Positions 33,166 through 44,569 of a DNA stretch of 64,000 nt are shown here, in pieces (position 1 is the stretch's first letter; each line of letters starts with the position of its first letter). The stretch spans positions 62,001 through 126,000 of the forward strand of contig JAHBBC010000004.1 in assembly GCA_019915015.1 (NCBI GenBank). The letters are read 5' to 3'. The DNA is from Auriscalpium vulgare. Taxonomy: Eukaryota; Basidiomycota; Agaricomycetes; Russulales; Auriscalpiaceae. The position numbers and the translations under genes are program-made. The notes below the pieces were generated by a model. It was not told the origin of the DNA. It saw nothing but the letters and a program-made list of their open reading frames with translations, and did not search any database.

Positions 33166-34868
33166 ATGGACCGTACGGACGCAGAAGTTCTCGAAGACCT
33201 TGGCGACGCGCATGCTCTCGCAGCCCGTGTGCAGCACAATGCGGAACAACCCATCGCACGTGTCCCAGCGGACATCCTCAGTGCTATCCTCTCCATCCTT
33301 TCCTCAATCGACCCGCCATCGTATGAAAGAATAAGAGGGGCACCGGATGTAATCACAACCTATCGTGGATGGCTGCGTGCCACCCATGTCTGCCAGCAGT
33401 GGCGCCACGTCGCCCTCAGCAACCGCGCCCTCTGGGCCAACATCTCTCTCCCTCACCCATTCGGCAGGCGGGGTTGCAGCACCTTCTTATCCCGTGCTGA
33501 AGACGTCCCTCTCACAATCACCTTCCACCATAACTCAATGGACTATCCCATGCCTCTGGATTACTGGCACTGCCGGTGGGATTTCATTGAACAGTACCTC
33601 GATCGTGCGCGCCGACTTGATCTCCACCTGTATGAGACCGACTCCTTGATATCCCGCCTCTGCGGCTCCGCCCCCCACCTCCATACCCTCAATATGTGCA
33701 TTACCAGCCGGGTATACGGGTGGAGAGCACCGCCTCGAACCACCCCAGAACTCCCGTACGATCTGCTCGGCGGACCAGAAGGCGCGCCGGCGCTGCGCCA
33801 CCTGCGCGTGATTGCGGACGGAACACTGGAGTGGACGGCGCCGATAGAACTGCTCAGACGCCTCGTCTCGCTGGACCTCGCGATGACGCAAGTGACCACT
33901 GCCGACCTCACAGAAATTTTTGACACCCTCGGCCAGCTGCGCGAGCTGCAGCGCCTCGGGCTGCAGCTCCGCCTCTATTCGCAGGACAGAAAACAGACCT
34001 CGGGCGCGCCCGTTGCGCTGGCGGCGGTGCGCCACCTGCGCCTGCATGCCGAGATTCCGGATGCACGCATCATCCTCGCCCGCCTGGAGCTCCCGGCGGA
34101 CGTCCGCGTGTGCTGCGAGCTGCCCTGCAGTCGACACCGAGACGACGATGCAGATGCGGCGCAGCAGCTCCCGGCCCTCTTGCGCGCGCTCGCTGCATTT
34201 ACCGACACTCTCGCCGCGGCCACTCTGCACGCCGATTTCGCGCCCACCCGCCCGGCAGACAAAGCCGGCGTCGACGTTTTCGCGTGGCGCGCCGTGGACA
34301 CCGAGGGCGCGCCCACGCTGATGCTCCGGCTCCATTGCTTTGCAAACTCGCCCCAGCTCGATGCCGTTGGCATCCTGAGGGCGTTTTGCTCGGTCGGCCT
34401 TGAGGAGCTCGCTGTGTGCGGCGACGTGCCTGCCGACGCCTGGCTGGGTGCGCTGGCGGCTGCGCGCGGGCTACGCCGCGTTGTGTTGGAAGGCGGCGCG
34501 ATGCCCTCCACCGCGCCGAGGGATTCCTTCCCTCGCTCTCTACCCTCGTCCTCGCCTACGCCGACGTCAAGCAGGCGTCCCAGGCACCTGCACCCGGGCC
34601 GGACGGGACGGCCCGTGCGCTCGTTGACATGATCGTGCTGGGCCTCGCGCAGCGCGCGCAGGCCGGGCACGCGCTGAGCGAGCTCGACGTGGTGGGATGC
34701 GAGTTGGATAGCGGCTGCGTGCGCAGGCTGCGGGAAGCGGTGCCGGCGATGGTTGTCAAGTGGAGAGGGGAGAGGGGAGATGGATGCGCTGTGCATGGGG
34801 CGCGTGTGTCGATCTCGGGGTGGAAATGGGGGGAAGCTAGTTGCCCTACACACCCACATCGCCCTTGA
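33166..34868 (+). CDS. F-box protein, C-terminal frameshift
   Basis: A long, mostly intronless frame from ATG at 33166 (MDRTDAEVLEDLGDAHALAA). The F-box lies near residues 30-100: IARVPADILSAILSIL and GWLRATHVCQQWRHVALSNR then ALWANISLP. A leucine-rich, LRR-like body follows (LRHLRVIADGTLEW, LRRLVSLDLAMTQVTTADL, LGQLRELQRLGLQL, ARGLRRVVLEGG). F-box proteins of this mushroom type are presumed SCF ubiquitin-ligase substrate adaptors. Around 34490-34500 (ggaaggcggcgcgatgccc) the frame slips: the body continues as ALHRAEGFLPSLSTLVLAYA and ALVDMIVLGLAQRAQAGHAL, then ELDVVGCELDSGCVRRLREA in another frame to 34868. The unshifted frame instead runs into low-complexity sequence and stops at 34632. Removing two bases (gc) at that GC run would restore continuity. 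Confidence 0.8.
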
Positions 34869-37620
34869 GAAGATGGCGTGACTGGGTCTACCCCTCGTAG
34901 CGTGGACGACTGTCTAATTCTCAATATCCAGCCTGTAAGGTGTTGAAGGATGAGCGCCGAGAAAGAGACCCCATGACACCGGTATCTGGGGTCCGTCATT
35001 GCCAGCGATGTTTTTTGCCTCTACTCTCATCTATGTAGACGACGCAACTTTTCCTAGTGTCGAGTTGGTGTGGAGCCCTCCCGAGCCCGCCCGCTCTCTC
35101 TCCAGCGCCATAACTACGCCACCAGCGCTGTAGACGTTTCGATCGTCTCTACGATTGCCCCTGCTGCAGCGCAGTGCCAAGCGAGTTCATGGTGAACAGA
35201 AGTTGGGAAGAGAGCGGGGCTAGGTCTGTTGATTTTTTGTTTGAGAGTTCTGCACCGTACGTCGCGACGGCATCTTACTATCCGTTCTGCCGCTAATTGC
35301 ATAGGATTTCCCTTTCGTTCTCAGGTTTGATCTACGGTGTGCCTCCCTGTTTCTCGTTCGGTATCGCGCCCCTCGACCTTGAAGCACACACTCAGGATCT
35401 TTGCGCTCCTTTGAACGTCTTCCTGCCTACGCGGACGCTTCAGTGGTCGCAACATGGTGAGATCTTCCCAGGCCGTGAGCTGCGCGTGCCCGTGGTCGTC
35501 TCTGGCTGTAGCTTGACCTTATATTTACAGACGCTGACGCTCCTGCTCACCCAACGACGACAATTATTTGCCCCCGCTGCCACTCGGAGGACCCCAATGA
35601 ACTGCATATTGCGTTGGAAAGGTGCATAGGTGCGTGGATGACGGGTTTCAACGTCCGTCGCTCACTCATTCGCTCGTGCAGGACATCACATCCCATCCAG
35701 TGATGTCCGCAACCAACCCCGCCGTTCTGTCAATTCTACGATTGCGATGGCCTTCCCGCTCCCCAGCGTCAACGTCAGCCTTGCTGCTACGCCTCTGACA
35801 TCGTGTCGTGTCCTGGTGGTATGTGCTCTTGGCGACATGAACTCCCCATACGCTCACGAAACGTCAGCGCCCACGCCGCCGAGTTAAGGACTTCAGCCCC
35901 GAATCATAGCACACACGCCGCGAATCGGACATGGTACGTAGCTCGAAGAGCTGTCCCGCCAATCGCAAGGACAAATCAGTCACACGAAACGTCGCTTCAA
36001 TGCCCGTCGAGATCGTATCCCTATCCGAGATCATTGGAGACAGCATGATGCTAGCAACATACCAGGGAAAATCACGGAGGAGCATGGGGGCATCTTGACG
36101 GCGGGTGGACGGTGAGCTTATCGACTCATTTTGTGCGCCATTCTGTGCTCATGGCGGTTTCACAGCACTTGAAATGCGCTCGTCTATCCCAAACCTTCAG
36201 GAAGGCCGTGGTTGCAGGATCAGGTTGGTGTGGCAGGTTCGCTCTCGCCAGCGCCGCGCAGGATCGGGGGAATTATGGTATGGGTTTCGTGTATGTTCTG
36301 CTCTGCCTATATTATCCGTTCCAGTTGCGCACACCTTGATTCACACATTCATGGGCCTTTCCAGAAAAGCGCGCTTGGTGGCCATGGGCGCTGCCGTCGA
36401 TGAGGCGCACCACCGATAGTGGCGAGGTGTGGCGTCTGACGAGACTTTGAAGACATAGATCTGCCGTTCAACGCGCGACAGGAAATTCGTAGAATGTAAA
36501 AGCCAATTTCCAACGCGGCAATCAGAGCTTTGGGGATGAAGCTCAGACATTCGAGGCGTAGAAGTAAGACAGCAATTCATCGAGATCTTGGCAGGCCGAC
36601 AGTGCGATGTCGCCGACATGGTAAATGTGATATCAGCATCAAGTTGGCATCAAGAGCACGATCCGCGGGGCGCGTGGTAGGGCAACTGCACCCGCCATCA
36701 CAGTTTCATCTAACAGTGGTGCTCGTAGACGGTCGCACTGTCGCAGACCGCGGTGGACGTCGACGACGAGTCGCAGTGGCTCGTCGCGATCAAAGCACCC
36801 GGGTGCTCTGGGTCCCGACCTGTCCTAGTCGGCGTCACCTCGTGACCGCCATCTGTTCCTGCTCTTCCCACCATCCAGTGCTACACCCTGGTCCCTGAGA
36901 CCCTCATCGACCTCAGCGTGCGCCCGTGGCAAATGCTCATTGGCGTTCTCAAGCTCCACCTTTTCTAGCGCGCGCGAAGACGATGGACGATCGTAGCGGG
37001 TGCGCGTCGCCCGGTACTAAGATTACTGAATCTCTTACTCATCGGTGGCCTTCGTTGTCTTGACATACAGAACATACTTCCCATCGTCTGCGCTGTCTCT
37101 GTTTACTCATCTGATCCGAGATCATCGCCGCCTCCCAACGTGAGGTCTGTCCTCCCGGTTCACCCTTCTTGCCTTCGCTAAACACACCGGGTGCTGTTGT
37201 CTGTCCACTACCTCTGCGAGCCGCCATGCGAGAGACCGATACATATCAAGGAGACGCTCGTGCCCATTGCCCTCCACATTCAATGCGTATGCGTAATTCC
37301 ACGACAGCTGCTAGCAGCTGCTTCTTTTCACCTAACCGGCACCTGGTCAAAGAAAAACCTCCCGCTTCTCAGCTATGCGACTCTCAGCGCGACCACACGA
37401 CGGCGTATATCGACGACAGTCCCGCTCCCCTCGGTCTAGCACTGCGCAACAACGTTGCTCTTGACCCCTAGCCCGTCCGTGGCGCCCCGCCAAGTGCGGG
37501 GGATGTGCGGGCGGTGCTTCTTCCATCACCCAGGGTCGTGACCTTTGAGCAACAATTCAGTGCTTTAATTGCCGGGGCTCTCGCCGGTCACCTACCGGCC
37601 ACCTAACATGCATACTGCTC
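34869..37620. other. Long stretch without a supported gene
   Basis: Several short segments look weakly coding, such as VPETLIDLSVRPWQMLIGVL near 36900 and QFIEILAGRQCDVADM near 36565, but they cannot be chained into a gene and match no family I know. They could be an old pseudogene. Confidence 0.3.
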
Positions 37621-37626
37621 AACGAG

Positions 37627-37633
37627 TATAAAG
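37627..37633 (+). promoter_or_regulatory. Candidate TATA box of the UbiA gene
   Basis: TATAAAG lies 80 bp before the ATG at 37707, in an otherwise GC-rich context. The spacing is typical for a fungal core promoter. Confidence 0.5.
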
Positions 37634-37706
37634 CGCGCGACAGCTCTTCTCTTGAAGTCCAAGGTCCAAGGATCTGATTCAGCTGCTTTTCAGTGCTCTA
37701 TTTCTC

Positions 37707-39105
37707 ATGTCTTCCGCGTCCCAATCCACCTCGGCCATCTGGCCATGGGTAAGTAATGCCTCATCTCCGTCCGTTGCCTGCAGCTGACCTGCCACCTATT
37801 TCTGGCAGATCGAGCTCTCCCGCGTCAACATATTTGCTGGCACTATGTTATTGTTCTGGCCCTACGGTGCGCTGCCAATCCCCTTCTGTCCGCACGAAGT
37901 GCTGACGACCAAACAGCCTGGGGCCTGACGATGTCAGCGCGTGCGGTGTCCATGCCGCTTACCACGTACGCGGCCAGCATCGCTTACGGCCTTGTCTTCG
38001 CGACCGTACTGCACAGTGCGTGCCTTTCTTTACCCGACTCCGAGTACCGCGCCGCGCACTGACATGAGGCAGGCGCCATGTGCGTGTGGAACGACATCCT
38101 GGACCGCGAGTTCGACCGCCTAGTTGGTGCGTAGGCATGTCCGTCTGCGTGTCCTGTTGCTGATCGGACATTGACGCGCCAGAGCGCACCAAGTATCGCC
38201 CCATTGCGGACGGGCGTATATCCGTCCCCGGCGCGCTGGCTTTCCTATTCGTCCACCTCGTGGTGATCATCGCGCTCATGTGGCCTCTCAACTCCCTTGC
38301 GTGCGTGCTTCCTACTTCGTGCGCCACAAAACCCCGCCAAACTTAATCCATAGGTGGAATATTTGCTTGATCACGGTGTTCCCGCTCAACGGGATATATC
38401 CGCTGATGAAGCGCATCACGAACTGGCCGCAAGCCTGGCTAGGTATGTCCTTGGTACCCTTCACAATGGCCGGTGGCAGGGTCTGATGGTCTGCTTCACA
38501 GGCCTCGCCCACAATATGCTTGCACTCGTCTCATGGAGCGCGGTACAACATGAGATCTCTCCCGCGGCGTTTGCCTTGCTCGCGGGGTGCTGGTCGTAAG
38601 TCCGCCCTCCTTCCCCCTTTCCCGCCCATCTAACACACCGCCCATCCAGGTGGACGCTTTATTTCGGTACTTCCTCACCTATCTTCGCCACTCGCGCACG
38701 CACTCATTGTATTTGCTCGCAGATACGATCTACGCGTGCCAGGACAAACGCGACGACGTAAGCGCAGGCGTCAAGTCTACCGCGCTTCTCTTCGGCACAC
38801 GGGTCAAAGCCGCGCTGGCGTTTTTCGCGGCCCTTATCGCAGGCGGGCTCGCGGCCAGCGGGCACCTCGGCGCGCAGGGCCCCGCGTTCTACGCGCTCGC
38901 GGTCGGTGGCGCGGTGCTGCACCTCGGGTGGCAGCTGGGCGGCCTCGATGTGGATAATGCGCGGAGCTGTTTGGCTGCGGTACGTCTTGCGCTCTTTGAG
39001 AGAGGCGTGGTATTAATTTTATTGGAATCGCAGTTCGAGAAGAATGGGTTCGAGTTTGGGGGGATTGTGTGGGCGGGGCTGGTCGTGGATTATTTGCTCG
39101 TGTGA
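37707..39105 (+). CDS. UbiA-family prenyltransferase
   Basis: Nine exons close in frame: 37707-37748, 37809-37866, 37917-38015, 38073-38126, 38183-38300, 38354-38442, 38502-38595, 38650-38666 and 38723-39105, about 304 residues. Both Asp-rich prenyl diphosphate motifs are intact: NDILDREFDRLVERTKYRP with IADGRIS, and DTIYACQDKRDDVSAGVKST. Hydrophobic segments between them fit the usual bundle of about eight to nine helices, and the C-terminus (EFGGIVWAGLVVDYLLV) is typical. UbiA enzymes join an isoprenoid diphosphate to an aromatic acceptor in a membrane. The length and lack of a mitochondrial presequence favour a secondary-metabolite (meroterpenoid) enzyme over COQ2, but this is inference. 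No terpene cyclase or polyketide synthase is nearby. Confidence 0.93.
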
Positions 39106-39499
39106 GATGCTTGCTGCGCTGTGATTTGCCATGGTGATTATTTTCTCTTCTGCTCGGCAGCCTTCTGTCTAACACTTATTTGTAGGCATTTCGCGTGGTG
39201 TACTTTATGAATGACGTATGGTTGCTTTGTTTGTATCACCATCGGCTCGGGCGGGGCGAGTCACTTGGCTGCGCAACTTCGACGAGCGCGTTTCACCACC
39301 ACGAGCACGATCATCACGCACGACCTGGAATTCTAGCAAGAGATTCTATGGCTCTGTACATAAACACTGACAAATGCGTAGTGAGAAAAATCCTCTTAGC
39401 TCGCTTCTCGGCCCGGAACCCCGTCTACTGCGTGCTCAACTTTTGGACCGGCCGACGCATCGGGAGAGCCCAAGAAGGCCGCGAACGCGGAGATTCGAC
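39106..39499. other. UbiA 3' flank, no gene seen
   Basis: Downstream flank of the UbiA gene. I see no polyadenylation signal that can be singled out and no exon. Confidence 0.35.
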
Positions 39500-39757
39500 A
39501 GCCGAGATCTAAATCGTCCAACGGTACGGCCGCCGCCTGCGCAGGACCTCGATCTCGTAGCCACAAGTTGTACAAATTTCCCATCTTCCGGTGACGAAGA
39601 TGTCATAAGCGCAACTGTCGTCGGACGAAGTGAATGCAGCACGTACATTACCAGGCCGAGGAAGACGTGAATCATCTTGAAGAACGTCCCGCGGTGCAGT
39701 CAAGCAAGCCGGGTGAGATCGACCGTCAAAAGGACATACGGTCGGTTTTTGGCTCAA
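39500..39757 (-). pseudogene. Multi-TM family, copy 3 (N-terminal fragment with stop)
   Basis: On the minus strand a possible first exon (MSQKPTVCPFDG) is followed by FKMIHVFLGLV, a GTACGT donor, and then WEICTTCGYEIEVLRRRRPY with RWTI followed by TAG where family members have Trp (RWTIW). No later exons are recognisable upstream of 39.5 kb. It is a truncated pseudogene. Confidence 0.7.
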
Positions 39758-40999
39758 TAACAGGGTCTTTCCAGTTCGTCACTGTGTCGAGGAAGACAGG
39801 CTGCTTACCTATGGGAAACGAGCAGTGAGGCAGGCGGTCGTGGGAGGCGATGATGCCGCTCGCCACTGCTACCATTATAAGTAACACGATGTCGACGAAA
39901 ACAACAGTGCCCGGCAGGTGTCGTATGCACAAACGCCTTGCTTCGGCCCATAGAATCAAAACACGGATGGGAGAAGGGCTTCGATGATCGCTGCGCCGGC
40001 GCGGGTGACGAGATGAACTGATGTCGGGCGGCGGGTTGCGCCCGGGAGTGAAAGAAGAGCCGGTGGGGCGAATGGATTCGGCCTAAGCTAGAGTAGCTGT
40101 CCGCGTAGATGATGAGTTGCGAGAGACGGAGCGCCAAAGGGTCGAAGTGGTCAATATAGAGCGCATAGAGCTGGCGTCGTCTAGCCTCCTGAACAGCCAG
40201 ACCTTGAGTCACCAGCGGTGCGTCGGATGTGTACTCAATAATATACGGCGCTGTGTGCCGCTCAATTGGAACGACCTTGCCCAGGGCCGGGTACTGAGGT
40301 CTTGAATGCAGCGCTCTGTCCAGGTTTGCGGCTACTTCGCATATATAGAGATTTCATCGATACACGCTCGCGAGGTCAATGGAGCTGGGCGCTGTTGGGA
40401 TCCTGATAAGACGAGTATCACCCACGATTTCGACCATATTGAGAGGTAAGATGCACGGACGCCTCACCGCGATTGAATCTTTGAAAAAATCTCGTGGAAT
40501 GCGCAACTCTATTCTTGTTTTGCAGGCTGACTGGTATTACAGCGCACATGGATGACTTGAGCGCAAAAGACGTCCTGTCTCTGGTCATTCAGGTATCCGA
40601 TTGCGGAGGATGGGCGCACTGCGATCACCAGTAGTCGCACCCCAGCGCCATTGTATACTTTTTTCTGAGCTTGACACTGCCCAAATTCCAACAGAAGGAG
40701 TCGCTCAGTGAAAAAGATCAATTCCATGAGCGTAGAGCACTTTGTAGATTTTGGCGTCGTAAGAAAAGAGCTTGAAATCAACCGCAGGCGGCGAAGGGCG
40801 TGAGGTCTTCACAGTGCTGCCGACTCGGAGGTAATATATCAATACCAGGCAGGGAATAGTTAGAGAGCATGCTAAAAGCGAGAGCAGAGAGAAAATACGC
40901 ACTGTCACAGCGTCGCTCGTCGGCCTGAGCCTCGCCGCGGGAAGCGTGGGCTGAGCTTACGTCAACACCACCGATGTTCTTCCGGCTCTTTCGCCACGC
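39758..40999. other. No gene supported
   Basis: One hydrophobic minus-strand segment (TVVFVDIVLLIMVAVASGII, about 39885) looks like a membrane helix but has no context. The rest shows no exon. The right arm of the inverted duplication starts near 41.0 kb. Confidence 0.3.
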
Positions 41000-42060
41000 A
41001 GCCACTTGACGCAGCCTTGACGAGTCCTTCCACGACGGCGGACGCTCTCTATCTCTCCCATCGACGGCCTCAAAACACGCAACCAGTATATGGTTGAATA
41101 TGTGACTAATATCTATTGCAAACGGGACACTGGAAGTTTGTTCAGGTCAGTTTGCAGCGCATACACCCGCATCCTGAACTGACAACCGGCGATGTACTCT
41201 CAAAGCCGCGGCTGCGACCCGCTACCCAGCTAGCGCACCGTTTCTGTAGGGGCGTACTCGGACGATGCACGCTTCAAAGTGCTCGCACTCCAACGACTCT
41301 GCCCGTCTTGATCACCCAAACCCCTTGCGCGGACGCCGTAGGCTGGAGCGACGAGGAGGGGTTCAGCGAGGCCCGTGACTGATATGCGGGACCTGCGGGA
41401 CCTCGTCCCAGGACTGTGAATCTGCCCTCGCAAATGCATACCGCCGTCGCATCTTATCGTCTGACCATTTCGCTTTGTGTTTGCCGACAAGGGTCACATA
41501 TATTCACCAGCACAAAATTCAGTGTGTCACGTTAACTGGATCCTCACCTTCACTTCATACTACTCAAAAATTCATCAGATCCAGAGTTTTACTCCTGTGC
41601 CTCCTCTACAGCACCACAGGCCCCGCCCTCCTGCTCATCATGAAATGGTCGTGCAGCTCCTCCTGTACACGAGCAGGGGCGAGCACAATGCGCATCTCCT
41701 GCCACGCGCGGGCGCGGCCCACGGTGCCCGAGGAACTGAGACGAGAGCCTCCACTACGGATGGGGTGAGGGCGCCAGCATGGAGCCAGTGCTCGGGCAGC
41801 GCTCGGGCGAGAAGGCGCGGTGGGCTGGCTGAAGTACGCAGGATCGGGCCGGTGGAAGGCATATATGGGCGGACTTCCCGCAACGATCTCCCTGGAGATG
41901 CGTGAGTAGGAGTCGCAGGTTTGGAAGCGGAGGTGCGTACTACTGCCCGCTGACGACCTTCGGCGACCCGACTTGACACAGTTAGCCTTGTCACAGCGTA
42001 TCACGCCAACCCTGCTCGCTTCTACGATGTCCTCGGCCATCTGAGCAACCCCGAGTCGAC
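41000..42060 (-). pseudogene. Cytochrome P450 pseudogene C (remnants)
   Basis: From about 42040 downward the minus strand reads TCDSYSRISREIVAG, YAFHRPDPAYFS, then QEMRIVLAPARVQEEL and HDHFMMSRRAGPVVL. These correspond to the pre-heme strand region and the C-terminal tail (xxFVMSRGxLPVV) of the other P450 copies. The heme-binding loop is missing. Lower parts match the 26.2-26.6 kb non-coding block. Confidence 0.6.
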
Positions 42061-42251
42061 GTTCAATTACATCCGGTCGGGAGGATCAGTAGACTTCCAA
42101 TCAGTAGTCAGTGTTCAATGCAATCACTGTGTTGCGCCGCCATGCAATCTTATAATCAGTCGATGTCTACTAGCTGCTTAGAGCATCAAAGGTAGGTATC
42201 TTTCCTGGCCTACTGAGCTGCCGTGTTGACGCAACATCTAATCCCTCGATC

Positions 42252-43813
42252 ATGAAGGATAGGAATGAATCGAGCGTCGTTCCAGCCACAGAGCGTACGC
42301 AAGGCATGCATGCGTGCCGATGCTCTTCTCGCTCATCTCTGGCCTATCCAGGGGCGTTCATCCGCCGGCTTTCCCATGTCGTTTTGGGCCTCATCTTGTA
42401 AGGCTCCTACCCTGCGCAAATTCTGATACTGATTCCGCAGCCTCTGAAGGTGGGAGATTGTCACGACTTGCGACCACGAGGTAGACGTCTTGCGCGGACG
42501 GCGGCATCACCTGCCAACGATTTGGATCTCAATAGGATGTCGGGCTTTCATGGCCGTCGATTTGACCATCTTGGTCGTCACCGAGGCCGTCGTAGGTCTC
42601 GAAAGTTGCACGGTTCGTCCTCTCTCTGTGCATTGGCGTGTCTTCTGAAAATTCTGCAGGCATGGGACACTTCAATTTACGTGCGTCGATATCATTCGCC
42701 CTCCCGCGATCCCCGTATAACGACCGTGCATGCGTTTTTAGCTTTTTGGCTATATCAGTTTCAGCCTGGCTTCTTCCCTATATTGACCCGCATGTGAGCT
42801 CGCTTCGTTATGCGGCCCGTTGGAGTTTTGTCGTGACTCATGCATCTTGCAGCTTCGCTGTATGGCGGCGGCAATTCATTGTCGTGGCGGTATCGACTGT
42901 TTTGTGGGCTATAAGCATTGCGCTCAGTATCCAGTGTACGCCGTTCATTGCTCGTCGCACTATCGTCACTAACGAAACAGATTCCTAGACACCTTGATTG
43001 TATGTATCTCCTTGCGTTCGTCGATCCAGTCGCTAATAATCTTGTTGTGCTAGATGCGCTCGGTAAATGTGCAGCAAATAGGCGGATGTGTAAAATCCGA
43101 ACGGTCCATATTCAGCAACATCGGCGTCGTGATCTCCGATTTGGGGCTTCTCGCAATCATGCTGGTTGGTGTCTTGAGGCACCATGAGGATTTGCACGCA
43201 AGGCCGCGGGGCTTCAGCGGGATCTGGAACCTGCTATGGCACCAGGTGCGTGCGTCGGTTGCACGGTGCTATGGAATTTCATGCTCATAGATCGATTTCA
43301 GATGATTGATTGACTTGGACTAGACGGCACAGTTGAGGTCCCGACACTGGTGCGTCGTTCTAGCATACGCCGCGACTCGTGCTCTGGGATGATGGCGTCT
43401 CGAATTCATAGGTGCTCATCCTTCTGAATTTCGAAGGTGCGTACGCATGATCGAGGAGGCGGCACGAATCTGGCTGCCACGCTCCGACAGAACCATGGGA
43501 CGTGGTGAGTTTCATTTCTCCCTTGAAGCACGCACCTTAGGCTGAGCGAATTGCTTCTAGACGCGCGAGATTGTCACGCGTGAGTACTGACCAGCTTACG
43601 GTATATCCTTGGCCCACTCATTTGTTTCCTTCAGTCGGGACCGTATCAATAATCACAATCAGGATGTATCGCGTACTGGCCGACAACCAGCCGGACACAA
43701 ATGCTGAGTGCGTCTTATATTCATCCCCTACTTCCGTGTCGCCACTCAGCACTAACTCTATCGCACTCTCAAGTCCCATCCATCCGTCAGAACAACTACC
43801 GTCCGTTCGATGA
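42252..43813 (+). pseudogene. Multi-TM family, copy 4 (frameshifted twin of copy 2)
   Basis: Start at 42252 (MKDRNESSVVPATE), then FIRRLSHVVLGLIL; WEIVTTCDHEVDVLRGRRHH with PTIWISIGCRAFMAVDLTIL; later FAVWRRQFIVVAVSTVLW, SNIGVVISDLGLLAIMLVGV, SIITIRMYRVLADNQPDTN and a stop at 43813. In the helix exon the intact copies read cttatattg or ctcatattg; here it is ctatattg, one base short, and the frame runs into TGA at once. Alternative splicing around the exon cannot be excluded, but loss is more likely. Confidence 0.65.
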
Positions 43814-44109
43814 GCTCAACAGAAATTCACGGAATCATGTCGAAGAAGCCCGCACGTGGCATAGGATTCGATTGAGATGGTGCGGTGGAATTAGACGGCG
43901 GAGGGACGCCGCAAGGGCGGGCAGAGGAAGAGCGTGGATGAGCATCTTTCGATTTTGAGGCGGTTCTCGAGAGCCTCCTGCCTTCAATTTGTCCCTGACC
44001 CTTGATGAGTGATACTCATTCGTATCGATTCATTTTCCTTCAATACATAGCGACCAGACGCAACAAACACATCTCATAACTACTACAGCATAAATCACGC
44101 AACCGGCCA

Positions 44110-44400
44110 ATCGCCCTATCTTCCTACTACACAAGCCCCATCTAACAGACTAGCACGTCCGCGCGTCCTATTGATTGCGACTGACAGCACGCCGGCGCCC
44201 CTGCTCATCACTTGCGCAGCTCCGCCTCCCACCGGTCCGTACTGCTGCCAGCCGCACCGCGAAGCCGTGCACGAGCAGCGCGAGCGCCGCGCACTCTTCC
44301 TGCCCCGCAAGCGCGCGGCCCGCATAGTTCACAAGGCCCGGGGATAATCGGATGAAACGCTTCAGCGTTTTGGACGAGGGGGTCGGCACGCCGCACGGCT
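44110..44400 (-). pseudogene. Cytochrome P450 tail D, heme Cys replaced by Tyr
   Basis: The minus strand reads AEAFHPIIPGPCE and, one frame over, SPGLVNYAGRALAGQEE then a DRWEAELRK tail. In the corresponding loop at 28.3 kb the sequence is PGLANCAGRALAGQE. Here the codon is TAT in place of TGT, which removes the heme-iron ligand, besides frame changes. Confidence 0.7.
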
Positions 44401-44569
44401 GCCCGCTCTCGTCTATGTCACTAAAACACTCTTTTATTTTCGTCAATGAACTGCGACGGAAACAGTACACTCGACACCAAGTACATAGGTAGGTCGTGAA
44501 AGGGTCATGCGTCATAAAATGCACTAAATAGTTTGGCCCAACTCGAACAGCAGGCAGCGTTGATTTCAC

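Larger units (their letters stand above)
41000..44400 (-). repeat. Right arm of the 3.3-kb inverted segmental duplication
   Basis: Reverse-complement counterpart of 28.2-31.5 kb, holding P450 remnant C, the multi-TM copy at 42252-43813 and P450 tail D. By eye the arms have many substitutions and small indels, so the duplication is not recent. Confidence 0.8.
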
